Source: Paraspadella gotoi
Taxonomy: Eukaryota; Chaetognatha
Reading direction: 5' to 3'
Length of the DNA stretch: 64,000 nucleotides
Assembly (NCBI GenBank): GCA_051294375.1
Contig: CM119263.1
Coordinates: 22,160,833 to 22,224,832 of the forward strand
Below, piece by piece: positions 46,957-60,288 of the stretch (positions within the stretch are counted from its first letter, which is position 1; each line of letters begins with the position of its first letter). A program made the position numbers and the translations under genes. Under the pieces are notes generated by a model, which was given only the letters and a program-made list of their open reading frames with translations, did no database searches and was not told the origin of the DNA.

Positions 46957-49900
46957 AGTCTCTCTCTCTCTCTCTTCGTCTTTCTTTTCGTCTCTCTTCT
47001 CCTCTCTGCGGCTCAGCATATCACTCTCCCTTACCGCTCTTTGGATATCAGGATGTTAGAAAAATCCGGAGGTGCCAACGTCCCCGAACTCAGAGATTCA
47101 TCCATTCGAACATCTTGACCCTCTATCCAATAGAGAGGTGCCTGAACCCCACTTTTTCGACCGCTCGCACAGCATTACTCGGCCGTGGCAGCCGCACCGG
47201 AGAAGGGCCAACGGCGGCGGGCACCGCGTGGCTCGCAGGACCTGCAGAAGCCCGGCCTGTGGCGTGCCCTACGCTCCGTATGAACACCGCCATTTGTTCG
47301 ACCTGTTTCGATTGCCTGCAGACTTCATGAAAATATTATTGCACCTGAATTGATCTTAGGAGCGATTATACGAATTTCCCTGACGCTCTATTTTGAAAAG
47401 AGATTCGTTGATAGCAGGGTTGAGTTGGTCCAGTGATTTAAGTATGACGTGTGCTGGCGGAGAAGATGTAGGAGAGAGGGAGACGTCGAGATGGTGAGTG
47501 GTTAGTACGTTTGTTTCCGTCAAGTATGGTTATGTAAAATTGGTCGACGTAGTTCGATGTAGTGATTCTTCGACAATTACAAAAAGTTAAGAAGAAACCC
47601 AGCTTATAAAGTAGTATTACAACGAATTTAATTAAAAGTTAATAGTCGTTAATAGTACTGAATTTATAGCCGGAATGCGACAACAATGACCAGATAAACA
47701 TAATTTTTATATTTTGTTTTACCACAAAAAAAATGTAAGATTTATCACTGAACGCGCGTTAAAGCTTTAAATTATGTATAGTCCGTCTTCCACATCTCTC
47801 GATAATATTCTTGGTTACATAGGTGCCTACCCTTTTATAGGATTACAAGAGCCTCATAGGCTATATTTTTATAAAGTATTCGCTAAATAAAACAACCACA
47901 CAACAACAATCGCTATCAAGTTATATATGGTAATACGTATACCTTTAATAAAATCAGAAAAAGTATATATAACTATAGAGGATATCTTTTATATAATATA
48001 TATAGATAACTAGAAGACACAATACAAAAAAACTATATTTAAATAAAAAAGAAAAAATAAATATCTAATATACCATATAATCTACCTCACTGGCCTCGAT
48101 CTATCTAAAATGACCCCCACTCAATGAAAAGAAATTTTTCAAAAAGAAAGTTCATTACTTTTTACTCAAGCTCTTTTAGTGGAATTCAAAAAAAGAAAGA
48201 GAGAAAAGACGAAATGACAAAATAAAAAGAGAGAACAACAGAACACAACAAGAGAAAAGGTAACTAACTGAGAAAAGAAAGACAGAGAAAAAACAAGCAA
48301 ATAAATATAAATACACAACTAGAAGTAGAAAAATGAAAGACACACAAAAAAAAAAAAAAACAAATAATGAGAAAGAAAAGAAAAAGAAATCAAAACAAAA
48401 GAAAGAAAAAAAAAAAAAAAATTGATCTCTTCAGACACTAAAAACAAAAGGTCCGACGTAGCCAGAGAGACGTGAGATTTTACTTTGGTACAACGTCTTC
48501 TTCGTAATATACGAATCGCAAAGTAAACGGAACTGAGCTGCCCCCCTCCATTGCTTCTCTGGGCGACGTGAAGACGCTTTTTATTTTGCGTCTTCACTGG
48601 TAGTCTCGAAAAATTAGCTCTTTTTCCCAAGAACGACGCAGGGAAAGAGGAGTTACTATGATATACAGGGAAGTAAGATTGGAATGTTTTCGACAAAAAT
48701 TTTATTACGGTATTAATGATTTCAAGATGAGAGTTTTCTTAATTTTTGCTTTTTTTATAGTCGTGTCATTTTATTGACGAACATCCGCATCATTTGTAGT
48801 TATTTTTCGCGAGTACGAGAGATTAACGAAACCCATCATATTGTACTGAATGGAGCTTCATTTCTGTAAGCCAGGGGAGAAGGATTTCTATTGATTAATT
48901 CCAGTACATTTAGAGAGAGGACCAGAGTAACTTTGGACAAACCGGAAGGGCAGGAAAAGTCCTCTTGTTCTCTCGACTCAGCGGATTACTCGCGTTCCTC
49001 TCGATACAATAAAACGACAGCAAAACAAACAGTTGTAAAAAAACAAAGGGGAGAGAGGAGAAGAGACGAAAGAGGAGAGGAGAGGAGAAGGAGAGGGATA
49101 GGGAGAATGAAGATGACTGGGACCGGAGAAATGCATACAGTAGAGGTCTGAAAGACAGAGAAAAAAATAGAATGGGCGGCCGGGAGGAGAAAGAATTAGA
49201 ATAAAAAAAGAAAGGAAAAAAGAATTCAACAGGCTGACTAATTACAAAAACCTAGACGTTCAGATTGCAAAAGGCACATGTCAGAGATGATTATCCGAGC
49301 ACTGAGATTAAATTCTCAAAAATATGTATTTGATGGGACACTTGTGGTGATACCAAAGTCAAGTCTTTCTTGCCATTTCCTAGTTAATGGCGTGTTTTAT
49401 CAAATACTTTACTAATAACTGTACAGCCTTGAATAATGGTCTTAAAAAAATTAGGCTGAAATTTTTTAAATTCGGAGACAGGGAGTCTTAATTTAATGCA
49501 ACCCCTCGTTTCCAGTCTATTCTTGGCACAAACGATTGTGATTGTGATATAAATCGACACTATATCGCTCATGAAGTTAAAAATAACGCATTAAAAAAGT
49601 TAAATGCGCATGTATCAACATGAACCAAAAACTTTAAGATTAATCAGAATGCAGTCGATAACTCAGATCATTGAGAATATCATTTCAGACTGACTTATAT
49701 GTATGACAGAGAGATAGCTAAGAAGTTATATAAATGAAATATATATATATGATTTCACTATTTTAATCCATTATCGATGATATTATCAGATGCTCTGTTC
49801 TCCACAAAGCATCTACCTCAATTGTGAGTTGTCACCACGAAACATGCGCTGTTAGCAGATTTTTGTTAAAACAGGCTGCTGCGGCCAGTAAAAGTGCATT

Positions 49901-50760
49901 GTGTCCCTTGAGGGTCTTGTAATTCATTCATGGTATAGCTGTCGTCGTAGAGCAGGCTCGATCAAGAGGACGAATACGATCCAGGAATAATACCAGGGCG
50001 AGAAAAGTAGAACGCACGACGTTTCGCGTCAGGTCTCGTGTGAGTATAAAGAACGCGACGAATATCACAACATTTAAGCGTTACACAACTAGATGCAATG
50101 CATGTACAATGCACTTGAAGATATTAAGACGACTATATCTGGATTCAGTATGACAAATCATACTGCTATGTAATAGAACAAGGGCTTTTTCATCGTCTTT
50201 CAATCAAATTATCTCACAACAGAGGTTTTCAAACACACAGCCGTCTGATGCCAGCTACACAGAGCCAGCTCGGAAGAGTGGTCTTTGCGCCGGACGAAGC
50301 CTAAAAAGGGCAGAGGGGAAAAGGGACACGCGGAAGCGAAAAGAACATCAAACAAGCGAAACACGAATTCTGAGGGGGATGTAGAATAGATTTGGAAGAT
50401 AATGAAGAATTGAAGCGATCGCCAACACCCCGCAATGAGTGTGAGATGGTTTATGAATATCTTCAGCGGTTTTCCACCTTGTCCAGTTTCGGAAACCAAC
50501 GATCGACCCCAGTTAAAAACCCCAACGATGCCCCTTCTAAAACTTTGAAACGAACATCGTCTCCGAGCAGGTGAATAAGGTGAGATATTTAGAGAACCGA
50601 CCGTTAAACCTTATGGAAAAAATAAGTGTGCTTCTGGTTAGAGAAAAAGTAACACTTCAATTCCTAGAAAGTCCGAACATCAACAAGGGAGAATGAAGCG
50701 CTCCAGGTCTTTTTCTTTTTGAGCGGAGATGATTTATAGATTTCGGTTTAGTTCACTCTG
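46084..50760 (-). repeat. Very noisy inverted copy of the 56.8-59.2 kb locus
   Basis: Matches in reverse order: 46,084 with 59,156; 46,820-46,900 with 58,870-58,790; 48,110-48,190 with 58,060-57,980; 48,540-48,620 with 57,810-57,730; 48,955-49,040 with 57,445-57,345; 50,270-50,480 with 57,175-57,040; 50,699 with 56,863. It is about twice as long as the clean version, so it holds many spurious or unmatched bases. The turn from the direct copy is near 45.7 kb. Confidence 0.85.
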
Positions 50761-53700
50761 GAACTCAAAGGGAAAAAATATCTACCTGAACATTCAGTCT
50801 TCCGCTGCTGACTCCCGATACTCATAGCTCCACCCTGTCGTCTTACTGGGCGTCTCATGCGCTCTCTCTACAGGTCGTGCGTCTCCTCTCTCTGCGATTC
50901 CCCTTGCCTCGTGTGCAGTTATATAACTTTCTCTGTGTTTAAATTATTATGTAAACCGTATTCAGTATAACCGCCATTTTAGCTCTTTCCCTGATACTCA
51001 TCTATATACCCTGTTATCGACCGAATCCTGATACAGTTTAAATATAATCGCTCAGACTGCATTCAGAGTTTGGAATGTTTGCCAGTTTGTAAGAAGATTG
51101 TCGTTTTAACTAACAATCATAGTGACTTTATTAGAGTTTATGCACTAAGTCTTGATTATTTCTTAATTTTCAGTAAATTTAAACATGGAGCACCCTAGGC
51201 GAAAATATATTGCTCCACGGTCCAAAATAGGACGAAGAACAATATCTCTGAGGGAGAAAAAGACTAACATAATGGGTCTTGATTTATTATCTTTCCTCGT
51301 AATATGCAAAAGTGACAATTTTTACTGGAAGCCTCCTGGAGGCCGCTCGCCAATCTGGTCTATGGGCCCATCCGCGGCAGAGACTGAACTTCTTTATTCA
51401 GAACACTGACTCCACTCGCCTTCTTTTACTAAGCAAGGTTCAAATTGAGAAGTAATTCGACGACCGAAGCACGGAAGGAAAAGAATGAGACGGCCCCGCG
51501 GCCGAACAGTTGTTTTCTACGTCGGCCATTAGCGTCTAGTCGTCCGTCGCTTCGTCGCACCTCACCCCACCTGTAAACGCCCCCCTGACAACGAGGGCAG
51601 AGGGCCGACCTTTTGTCTGCAGAACACAGAAGAAAAAAAAAGCCATGATTACCCAAGATCGTGTACGACAAAACGGAGTTCTTGACTCTTCGATTCTTTC
51701 CCGAATGCGGTCTGCGAGTAACAAGGTCAAGCAGACCGAAAAGGAACGATATCTTTGTGTAATGTTTTTGCTTTGAAATATTCTCATCGATTAGCTCCAT
51801 ATAATTCCGTAATTGTGATACTCGTCCTTGGTCGCGTCCTTCAAATCTTTTTTTCGTGTCGAGACAGTATATTATAATACTTACCGAAGCAAGAATAGTT
51901 AATTCACCTCGTTACTTTCTACTCACCATTACGGAGGCGACAGTAAAGAGCTCGCAAGTACCTTGAAATCTACCGCGGCCAGAGTATACCTAGTCTGTTT
52001 ATCGTCGAACTCACCTCACCCCCTAATAGCCAACGAGCACAATACTTATCCTTACGACACCATCCCCGATTCTACTACTAGCAAGCCTACGCAAGCAAAA
52101 CCAAAAGAAAAAGTCAATTATCCTCTGAATCCTCATCAATCGTCACCTCTGGACACCCCTTTCAAGTATTAGCTGGCGAGCGGATGGAAAGTCACGATTT
52201 ACGGGATTGCAAAAACGGACCGGAGTGAAGAACAGATAGGCCGAATATAGGACTCAGCTGGGCGGCGAAAATGAAACACAAAGTACAGACCAATCATTTT
52301 CATCCATCATAATCGCTCAGACATCCAGGGTTTATCCCTATATTTTATTTATCGGGCCTTCAATTGCATTATTCCTTTTGTCCCTTGGGTTGTCCTACAC
52401 TTAATCAGTGGGTGTGGGCCCATCCTCGAATGCGATTCGTACATCCTCCTGCTTTCTGCCAAATCGTTCGCACGATCCTGTCTATAGGCTTGGCCAGCGC
52501 TCACATCTGTGCATTAGGCATCACTGCGAAGACTCTCTCGTTCCTTGGCGAGGGGAGCGAAAACAGATCAAGATGAGAGAGGGGATATCAAACTCCTTTC
52601 ATCCGTCTCGCTTTTGCCTAGGTCGTTCGACGATGGGCAGATTTGCCGTTGTCCTCTTCGTCTTGATCGTTCTTCAGTCAGTTTCGCTGTCCTCGTCGTG
52701 CGTGGGTCTTCAGGGTCGCCCTCCACCACTCCTTGATCTCGTCTTCTGTCTCTCCTGCGTTCCACTCGTCTCTTATATATCTATTTACCTATTCTGATAG
52801 AATTCCGCGGTTATAGAGCTTTTCCTATCGTCACACGGCGACATGTACTCGATACTCCATTCTGAGCATACAATGAATCTATTTGGTCTCGGTCTCTTCA
52901 CAGGTAACTCTGCGTCAATAACCAACACCGGCCACCCCATTTCATAGGCGAATAGTCTTGTTCGAAGTAGGCCTAACAGTGCTCTCGCTGTTTATACGTA
53001 TCAGAAGATTAGATAGAGGAAATCTAGACAGATTCCTTATATCCACCTCGCCCCGTGCGATCTTTTATATTGCCAAATTATGTTTGTCCTGCGTAGTCCA
53101 CCGACGAGTCCCGCAATTCAAATTTCTTCTAGCATCCATTATCCATATTATCCCTCTTAATTACGTATTGATGTATTTTCGATACTCTCTCATCTATGGT
53201 TGACTATTTGGTTGGGGCAAAGCAAGAATTCGTTTAAAATTGGTTCGTTACGACGACAAGGAGACCGAACAGGAGATCTCTCTACTTGATCTGTTCCGAC
53301 AAGATATAATTCGGAATCAAAACAAGGCCGCAAGCGGATGATCGCTATTCATTGTAGTAGCCTCGCTTCTCCTTACGAGAGTACCGGTATACGTCCGTCA
53401 GAAGAATGTGATCTGTCGAACAGCAACATTCAACCTTACGACTTGAGTTTGTTCGTCTGTCGTTGTATTTTATATTAATTTCCTATCTGATTAGTTCCTA
53501 CATCATGCATGCCCACCGTTGTCTCCGCGCTTCCTTACTGGGTGCGCCTACGAATGGTGACAATATTGTTACTAACACGAGGTAAGAATAGTGTGCCTCC
53601 AAACATTATCCCAACACACCGACCTTCCTTTTAGTTGTCCTTTCTTTTATGTCTTCGTTATCCCCTATCGCGGCTCAGGTATTGGCTTGGAAAGGTGATG

Positions 53701-55250
53701 CTAAATATACAATCACACCCCGCTACTCTCAGTTTGCATTTCATGAAATCAGCTTATAATCTATCATCTTAAAGTCAGAATGATCCGTCCTGGAGAACCG
53801 ATCCTAGGAATGAACTGTGATTGAGAAGAAACCCTTAGCTTTGGTAAGACGCTATGAGAATGCTTCCGAGCAGAGTAGACCTCGAACTAATATTGATTTA
53901 TTTTGTAATATTGTATAGTATCAGTGACTTACCTTCACCGATATACTAATATAACTCATGCCACAAAACAGAACTAAAAAACCGCAAACACTCTACTTTC
54001 GTATAAAATATGATTATTCGATCTAAAACGGACTTTTTGTCCTTTTGTTTAGTGGTAGAGGTAGCAAGGACGAAAGGAACATACTCGCTTCAATACTGGA
54101 TACACCATATGATAACGTGCCAATAAAAGTCCAAAGTCTTCAAAATGGTACATGAGTCCGATACTTTCTTGAGGTCCGTCGGTATGTGCGGTCCTACTCA
54201 GCGAATCACACTTACGACCCGCACATAAAGAAAACGTAGTAGAGAAACCGAATGGAATATAATTCGCCTATAGTAGGTTGCTCTATTTGTTCTATAAAGA
54301 CGAAGACGAAGAAACAGAACCAAGGAGTGCATGTTCATAAACAGCAAGGTCATGTACCATTGATAATGAATGTGAAAGATAACTCGTAGAGAAAATAAAG
54401 CACTGCGGCTGAAAGACAAGCTTAGGATAATCACCGGTACTTTTGTATTATGCGTCTAAACTGATGCTCTGACGAAGAATAGCTATAGGAACACTATCCA
54501 TCTGATTATAAAGTTTCTTTTATACAAAGCTGATATGTACAAACCAGATCTCGGAATGTTTTGATGCCACAAATATCTTGTCTTCATCTTTAATTGGGTT
54601 TCATTGATATATTTTATCAGTAACAGTAGTTCCACTAGTTATGAACTGATCAAAAAAAATACAACTTTTTATTATTCATAAATTTCTTTCGTATGACCGT
54701 AACGAGCGTTTATTAAAAAGCTTTTCGCTGGGAAAATTCATTTCGAATTTACACCAGTAAAAAAAAATTCCACTTTCTCAACCAGTTATCCACAGCGTTT
54801 CACTATGTTTATCGTGATTTTTTCTAGTATAATAATGGTTTTACGTTTCTCTTCTACATGAATCCCCTAGTTCTGATCAGTCTTGGAGACGGGAGGTCAA
54901 AGGTCGCGATATCGTCGTAGGGTGCCCGGCGACCCCGCCGCCTCGCGCAGAGCCCCCACATGGAAGCTCAAATATTGTCCGTCAAAGAGCGAAAGGAAAT
55001 TCGATCAAGTACGCTGCGGCGCAGGTTACGCCGGCGGCGGCGAGAGCGTGAAGACGCCGGGCGCGCTCCAGTCGCCACCGACCACTGTCGTCGGCTAATC
55101 AGCCGCAATCTCCTCAGCTTCCACGTCCGTGCGCCGGGTCTATTCTTCCTCTATGCAGTCGTCAGGCAACAGTTCCGCTGCTGCCGTCGGCGTTCAAGAC
55201 AGACGCGACCTCTTCGTCTCCAGCATATAAAAATTGGAGAAGTATGAAGC
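50761..55250. other. Unplaced sequence, no gene and no clear copy in the window
   Basis: It follows the inverted noisy block and has the same even composition with few low-complexity tracts, unlike the clean flanks. I could not match it convincingly to another part of the window. Its open frames (up to 129 residues) show no domain. It is probably the unpolished tail of the same read, but this is inference. Confidence 0.4.
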
Positions 55251-55728
55251 GATTCAAAGTTGATACATATGAAAAACAAATAGAGCACTTCGAAATCACG
55301 CAGAAACCGTAGTTCAGTATCTCGAAATTTTGCTATCGTCTCGTCGTAGGTTTGTTTTTTTTGTTTTTTTTTTTTTTTTGTTTTTTTTGTTCCATTTTTT
55401 CCACCGCGAGGACGAAAAACCCAAAAAAAATAAGAGAAAACTACCCCGGAGCCTTTCGATACATGGGATGACGCCGCCGCTACACCCGACACGTAATGAA
55501 TGATTTCCCCTTTTCACAACCCCCCCCCACAAGAATTCTTTTCATTGTTATTTATTTATTGCAGATTTGTCTCTATTGCACTGTATATCAAGCACCTGAT
55601 AAAGGAATTAAGTGCTTCCTGGAATACGTTTTTGTTTATTACGTAGTGCTTTGTTCGCACCCCCTCTATTGCGTACCAAAAATTTGCGTACACTTATTTA
55701 CATAAGCAAGAGTTATCACCGACATTTA
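55251..55728. other. Probably clean DNA, no gene seen
   Basis: Long homopolymer runs (T near 55,350-55,400, C near 55,520) again look like the rest of the window. No supported frame. Confidence 0.4.
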
Positions 55729-55753
55729 NNNNNNNNNNNNNNNNNNNNNNNNN
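55729..55753. other. Assembly gap, 25 N
   Basis: The second gap of exactly 25 N, again at a boundary next to duplicated noisy sequence. Confidence 0.99.
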
Positions 55754-56316
55754 CTCTCTTTCTCAACACTACTTACATACAGACAGGTTGGCACATGGAT
55801 ATAAAAAAAAATCGCAAACTCAAGTTTCTTCTTGGAAATAATGAATGCGATTTTTTCTGAAAAGAGATTCTGCGACGACCAGACAAATTGAAGGCGACAC
55901 AAAGCGGATGAGGCGATGATAGCGGGACATTGTGGATGACAACAATGATAAAAGACGACGGGGGCAAGACGTTGCCAACGACGACGAAAACGACGACGAC
56001 GACGACAATGTTGTTGAAAAAAAATCTTACAGCTTTAATGACAAAAAAGAGGACGAAGAAAGAGAACGACGACGACAAAGACGAAGAGGACATCGTCCCG
56101 GGAGATGAGACACAAGAAAACCCTGCGACGAAGACAACGAGGACAACAACAACAAAAAAGAAAACAATGAGGCCCATAAAAAAAAAGGACAATGACTGAG
56201 CGATTAGTGAAAAAGATTGGCTTCTTTTATTTTTTCACTCTTCCCCATTTTCGTCCTATTCTTTCCTTCACTCCCTCTCTATCTCGTCTTTCCTTTCTTT
56301 TCTGCTTTGCTGGACA

Positions 56317-56488
56317 NNNNNNNNNNNNNNNNNNNNNNNNNNNNNNNNNNNNNNNNNNNNNNNNNNNNNNNNNNNNNNNNNNNNNNNNNNNNNNNNNNNN
56401 NNNNNNNNNNNNNNNNNNNNNNNNNNNNNNNNNNNNNNNNNNNNNNNNNNNNNNNNNNNNNNNNNNNNNNNNNNNNNNNNNNNNNNNN
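56317..56488. other. Assembly gap, 172 N
   Basis: The noisy direct copy reads through this position at about 41,460-41,640. Confidence 0.99.
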
Positions 56489-56586
56489 CGCCTCTCTGGT
56501 GTATCACTCCGCCGCCCGACCGCCCAGACGAAATAGTTCCTTCAGGTGCCATTTTAACAAAAGCCAGTTGAGAAACGACACCTGCC

Positions 56587-56772
56587 NNNNNNNNNNNNNN
56601 NNNNNNNNNNNNNNNNNNNNNNNNNNNNNNNNNNNNNNNNNNNNNNNNNNNNNNNNNNNNNNNNNNNNNNNNNNNNNNNNNNNNNNNNNNNNNNNNNNNN
56701 NNNNNNNNNNNNNNNNNNNNNNNNNNNNNNNNNNNNNNNNNNNNNNNNNNNNNNNNNNNNNNNNNNNNNNNN
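56587..56772. other. Assembly gap, 186 N
   Basis: Followed at once by a GA tract. The noisy direct copy reads through it at about 41,770-41,965. Confidence 0.99.
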
Positions 56773-57232
56773 GAGAGAGAGAGAGAGAGAGAGAGAGACT
56801 GAAGGAGAGTCTTGAGAATCATAACCGAAATAATCAGTTCCGCCTCAAAGAAAAAGACTGGAGCGTTTCCTTTCTTTTATGCTCGTGACTTTCTATGGAA
56901 TATATTACAAAAAAAGAAAGCCTTATTTTTCATAAGGTTTAACTTCTAAATATTACATATTACCATAGATTTCGTCTCAAAGTTAAGGAATAAATCATAA
57001 ACCTGGTTCGTCCGAACTGGACAAAAACCTCTGAGATAAAACCATCTCATATTGCGGTTGTTCGGGATCGTCTTCCCAAATCTTCTTCCAAAAACAGAAT
57101 CGTTTCGTTTGATGTTTTTCGCTCCGCGTGTTTTTCTGCCCTTTTAGCTTCGTCGGCGCAAAGACAAAGTGGGTGAACCCTTTTCAACGCATATCATTTA
57201 AAACCAGTTGTCTAACCCCTGCCCGCCTTCTC

Positions 57233-57264
57233 ACTTTCGCTTCTCTTTCTCACTCTTCTCTCTC

Positions 57265-57298
<34 letters not shown>

Positions 57299-57337
57299 AT
57301 CTCTCTCTCCCTCTCTCTTCTCTCTCTCTCTCTCTCC
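57233..57337. repeat. (CT)n microsatellite, interrupted
   Basis: CT tract with several breaks. Confidence 0.95.
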
Positions 57338-58692
57338 TGCCCTTTGTTTTCACTGTTTTGTTTGCGCGTTTATTTATGAGAGGAACGCGAGTAAAATCCG
57401 TTGAGCGAGAGACAAGGGACTTCCCTGCCCTTCGGTCTTTTTGTTCCCAAAGTTACTTGGTCTCTCTCCTAATGTACTGGAATTACAAAGAAAATCTCCC
57501 CCGGTTACAAAATGATGCCATTAGACAATATGACTGTTTTTAATACTCTTTGTACTCGCAAAAAAATAATACAAACTCGACGGATGTCAATCAATACACG
57601 ACATAAAAAAGCAAAAATTAAAAACTCACCAGTAAAGTATAATAGAAAAAAATTTTTTTTTTTACGAAAACATACCAAATCGTACTCCCGTATACATAGT
57701 ACTTCACTGAAAAAAAGAGCTAATTTTCGAACTAAAGACCCAAAATAAAAAGCGTCTCACGTCGCCCAGAGAGCAAAGGGGGCAGCTGCCAGTTCCGTTT
57801 ACATGCCTCGGGATATACGAGAGAATAAAGATCGGAACTCAATAAAATTCCCGGGCTCTTCGACCTTTTCAGCCCAAGAAGATCACCCATTTTGACCCCC
57901 AACTTCCCCACCAGGGAGAAACTCCTCTCCCGTCTCCTCGGCCCGGATACCTTCTTCCCTTTATGTCACCTTTTTTTTGCAGGTTTGGATTCGTCATAAA
58001 AAGTTGATAAAAAGAAATGAAACTCTTTTTGAAAAATTCTTTCATTGAGTGGGTCAAAAATCAGAAAAAGAAAGAAAAATAATTTTTTATATGTTAAATA
58101 TAGTTTTTTTGATTTGAAATCAAAATTAAGAAAAACCTATTTTAAAATTTTCGATTTTATAAGTATAGTACTATATATAAATATAGCCGAATGCGAAAAT
58201 TAAAAAACATAATTTATTTTTTTCAAATTAATGTTCACTGATGGTACGTTGTTCATAATCGCCTTTGAGAATTTTCGTTTGTAACTTAAGCTACTCTCCA
58301 GTCTCTCGGACTCACCAATCACCCCTTCTCGACCCCATCACCACTCACCTTTCTCTCTCCACACTCTCACACTCAAACGCACCAATCACTACTCACCAAT
58401 CACCCACTCACTCCTCACTCTTTTGGCGGGAAATATAAGACCCAAGATCATCAGGTGCAAAAGTTTCGAGTTTCCATCGAAAGTCGGCAATCGTTTACGG
58501 TCTGGGCCGACGCGCTTCTGCGGTACTCGCCGCGTGCCCGGCGCCGGGCCCCCGCCGCGGCCCAGCGCCGAGAGTTCGGCAGCGGCGAAAAGAGGTCAGG
58601 CTCCAGGATAAGGGGTCATGTTGATGAAAACCCGTCGAGTCGGCTACGTGGCCGCGTTCCAGCGATAAAGCAGGAAGAGCAGTGATGATGAT

Positions 58693-58717
58693 GGAGAGAG
58701 AGAGAGAGAGGAGAGAA

Positions 58718-58793
<76 letters not shown>
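58693..58793. repeat. (GA)n microsatellite
   Basis: GA with one GAACAG break near its start. Confidence 0.97.
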
Positions 58794-58796
<3 letters not shown>

Positions 58797-59450
58797 AAAT
58801 ATCTCGATCATCCTTGAGAATAAAACAATTTTCTGACCAAAGTGACCATAAGATTAACATTTTAATTCCATAAAGTTGATTTTTTTTATTTCTTCTTTTA
58901 TTTTCTCTCTCTCTCTCTCTCCTCAGTGCTGAAAAGCCGCTATAATTCTTAACCTTTTCCTTACATTACTTCTTATCTTATTCATAAAACTATCTGCCAT
59001 CTTTCTTTTATTTAACAATCCAGGTCAACTTTTCTCTTTTTTTTTTTGTTCTTTTTTTTCACTTTGTTTATATTTTCCATCGGTGACTTTATTTTTTTCT
59101 TTGTTGACTTATCGCCGGTGGCGGCGCTGTCCGTTTTTTCTCTCCTCTAACGCCGTTCGCCACGAGTTCGTAAAAATAGAAAAGCTGAAAATGTCGAAAA
59201 GAAAATAATTCTCTTCGGCACAAAAGAGGAAAAAAAATTATTTTCTTCGTCGTTCATCATATTTCGCGTTTTATGGTCGTCGTCGTCGTCGTCGTCGGAA
59301 ACGAAAGAATAAGAAAGAAAAAAAAGGGAAAAAGTGAAAAAAAAGGAAGCAAACGTCGAGTGTCAAAAGTTACGCGCGAATTTATGCTCGTTGGTGACGC
59401 AAACCGCGTTAGTGGGCGGAAAAGAAAACAAGCGGCAATGGGGAAAGGGG

Positions 59451-59564
59451 GAAAAGAAAAGAAAAGAAAAGAAAAGAAAAGAAAAGAAAAGAAAAGAAAA
59501 GAAAAGAAAAGAAAAGAAAAGAAAAGAAAAGAAAAGAAAAGAAAAGAAAAGAAAAGAAAAGAAA
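59451..59564. repeat. (GAAAA)n pentanucleotide tract, about 22 units
   Basis: A perfect GAAAA tandem over about 114 bases. The Lys/Glu/Arg and Phe/Leu/Ser frames over it are repeat translation. Confidence 0.98.
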
Positions 59565-59565
59565 T

Positions 59566-60250
59566 GAAAAGTGAAAAAAGAAAGAAAGAGCACGAAGAAA
59601 AAATAAAAGTAAATATAGAAAGAAAAAGAAAACTAGTGTGACATAAAAAGAAAGGACAAAGTAACAAATATGAAAGAAGTCAAAGGAAAACGATAAAGAA
59701 GACGATGACGTGGACGACGCCGACGACAAAGAAACTTTTGACCCGATTCTCGCAAATTGGGTCAAGTAAAATCTCTCGTGTTTGCGCGCGTCGTTGACAT
59801 TCGAAAGTTCATTCGCTTCGGTCACGACGCACGTCCTTCCATGTTCCGCCTCGTCTTCCCATGTTCTTTAGGGTCAGTCCATGTCCCGCTTCATCCCACA
59901 ATGTCCTGAAGTGTTATGCCACGTCCCTCGGCGATCGCACTCGTCTTGTCACTTCTTGTTCAGGCCCACGAAATCCCACTTCTTTTAGTTTGACCAACTC
60001 TCCCAATCGCGGGATTGATTGATTGATTGAATACATAGAAACTTCCCTTTTTCTGTCTACAACAAGCAGCTTGTCCGCTTCTGTTAAGTTGCTTGTCTAA
60101 CGCGTTTCTCGCTTTTCGTTTCTTCCCCGTGAGTCGGATTTGTTTTATTCATTTGGCGCACTTGATCTTTTTTATCGCGCACGTGATCGCCTTTCGTGGC
60201 GCACGCGCGTGGCATTCACCGAGATATTATTGACTTCGTCGTCATCGTAG
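59566..60250. other. No gene seen
   Basis: Moderate GC with a TTGA tetranucleotide run near 60,013-60,028. No supported frame. Confidence 0.5.
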
Positions 60251-60256
60251 ACATCT

Positions 60257-60288
<32 letters not shown>
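60257..60288. repeat. (GTC)n microsatellite
   Basis: A pure GTC tract. Looser GAC/AAC triplets of opposite sense follow at 60,520-60,620. Confidence 0.95.

Larger units (their letters stand above)
55800..59300 (+). repeat. Cleanest version of the triplicated locus
   Basis: The reference copy for 40,750-45,545 and 46,084-50,760. It includes a GAC/AAC-rich stretch (55,940-56,170), a CT tract (57,233-57,337), a CpG-rich patch (58,500-58,590) and a GA tract (58,693-58,793). No gene is supported in any of the three versions. Confidence 0.85.

Noticed and set aside
46821-47353. Overlapping frames with Pro/Arg-rich C-terminal parts
   Set aside because: They lie in the noisiest inverted copy of 58.4-58.9 kb, where indels create and destroy frames at random.
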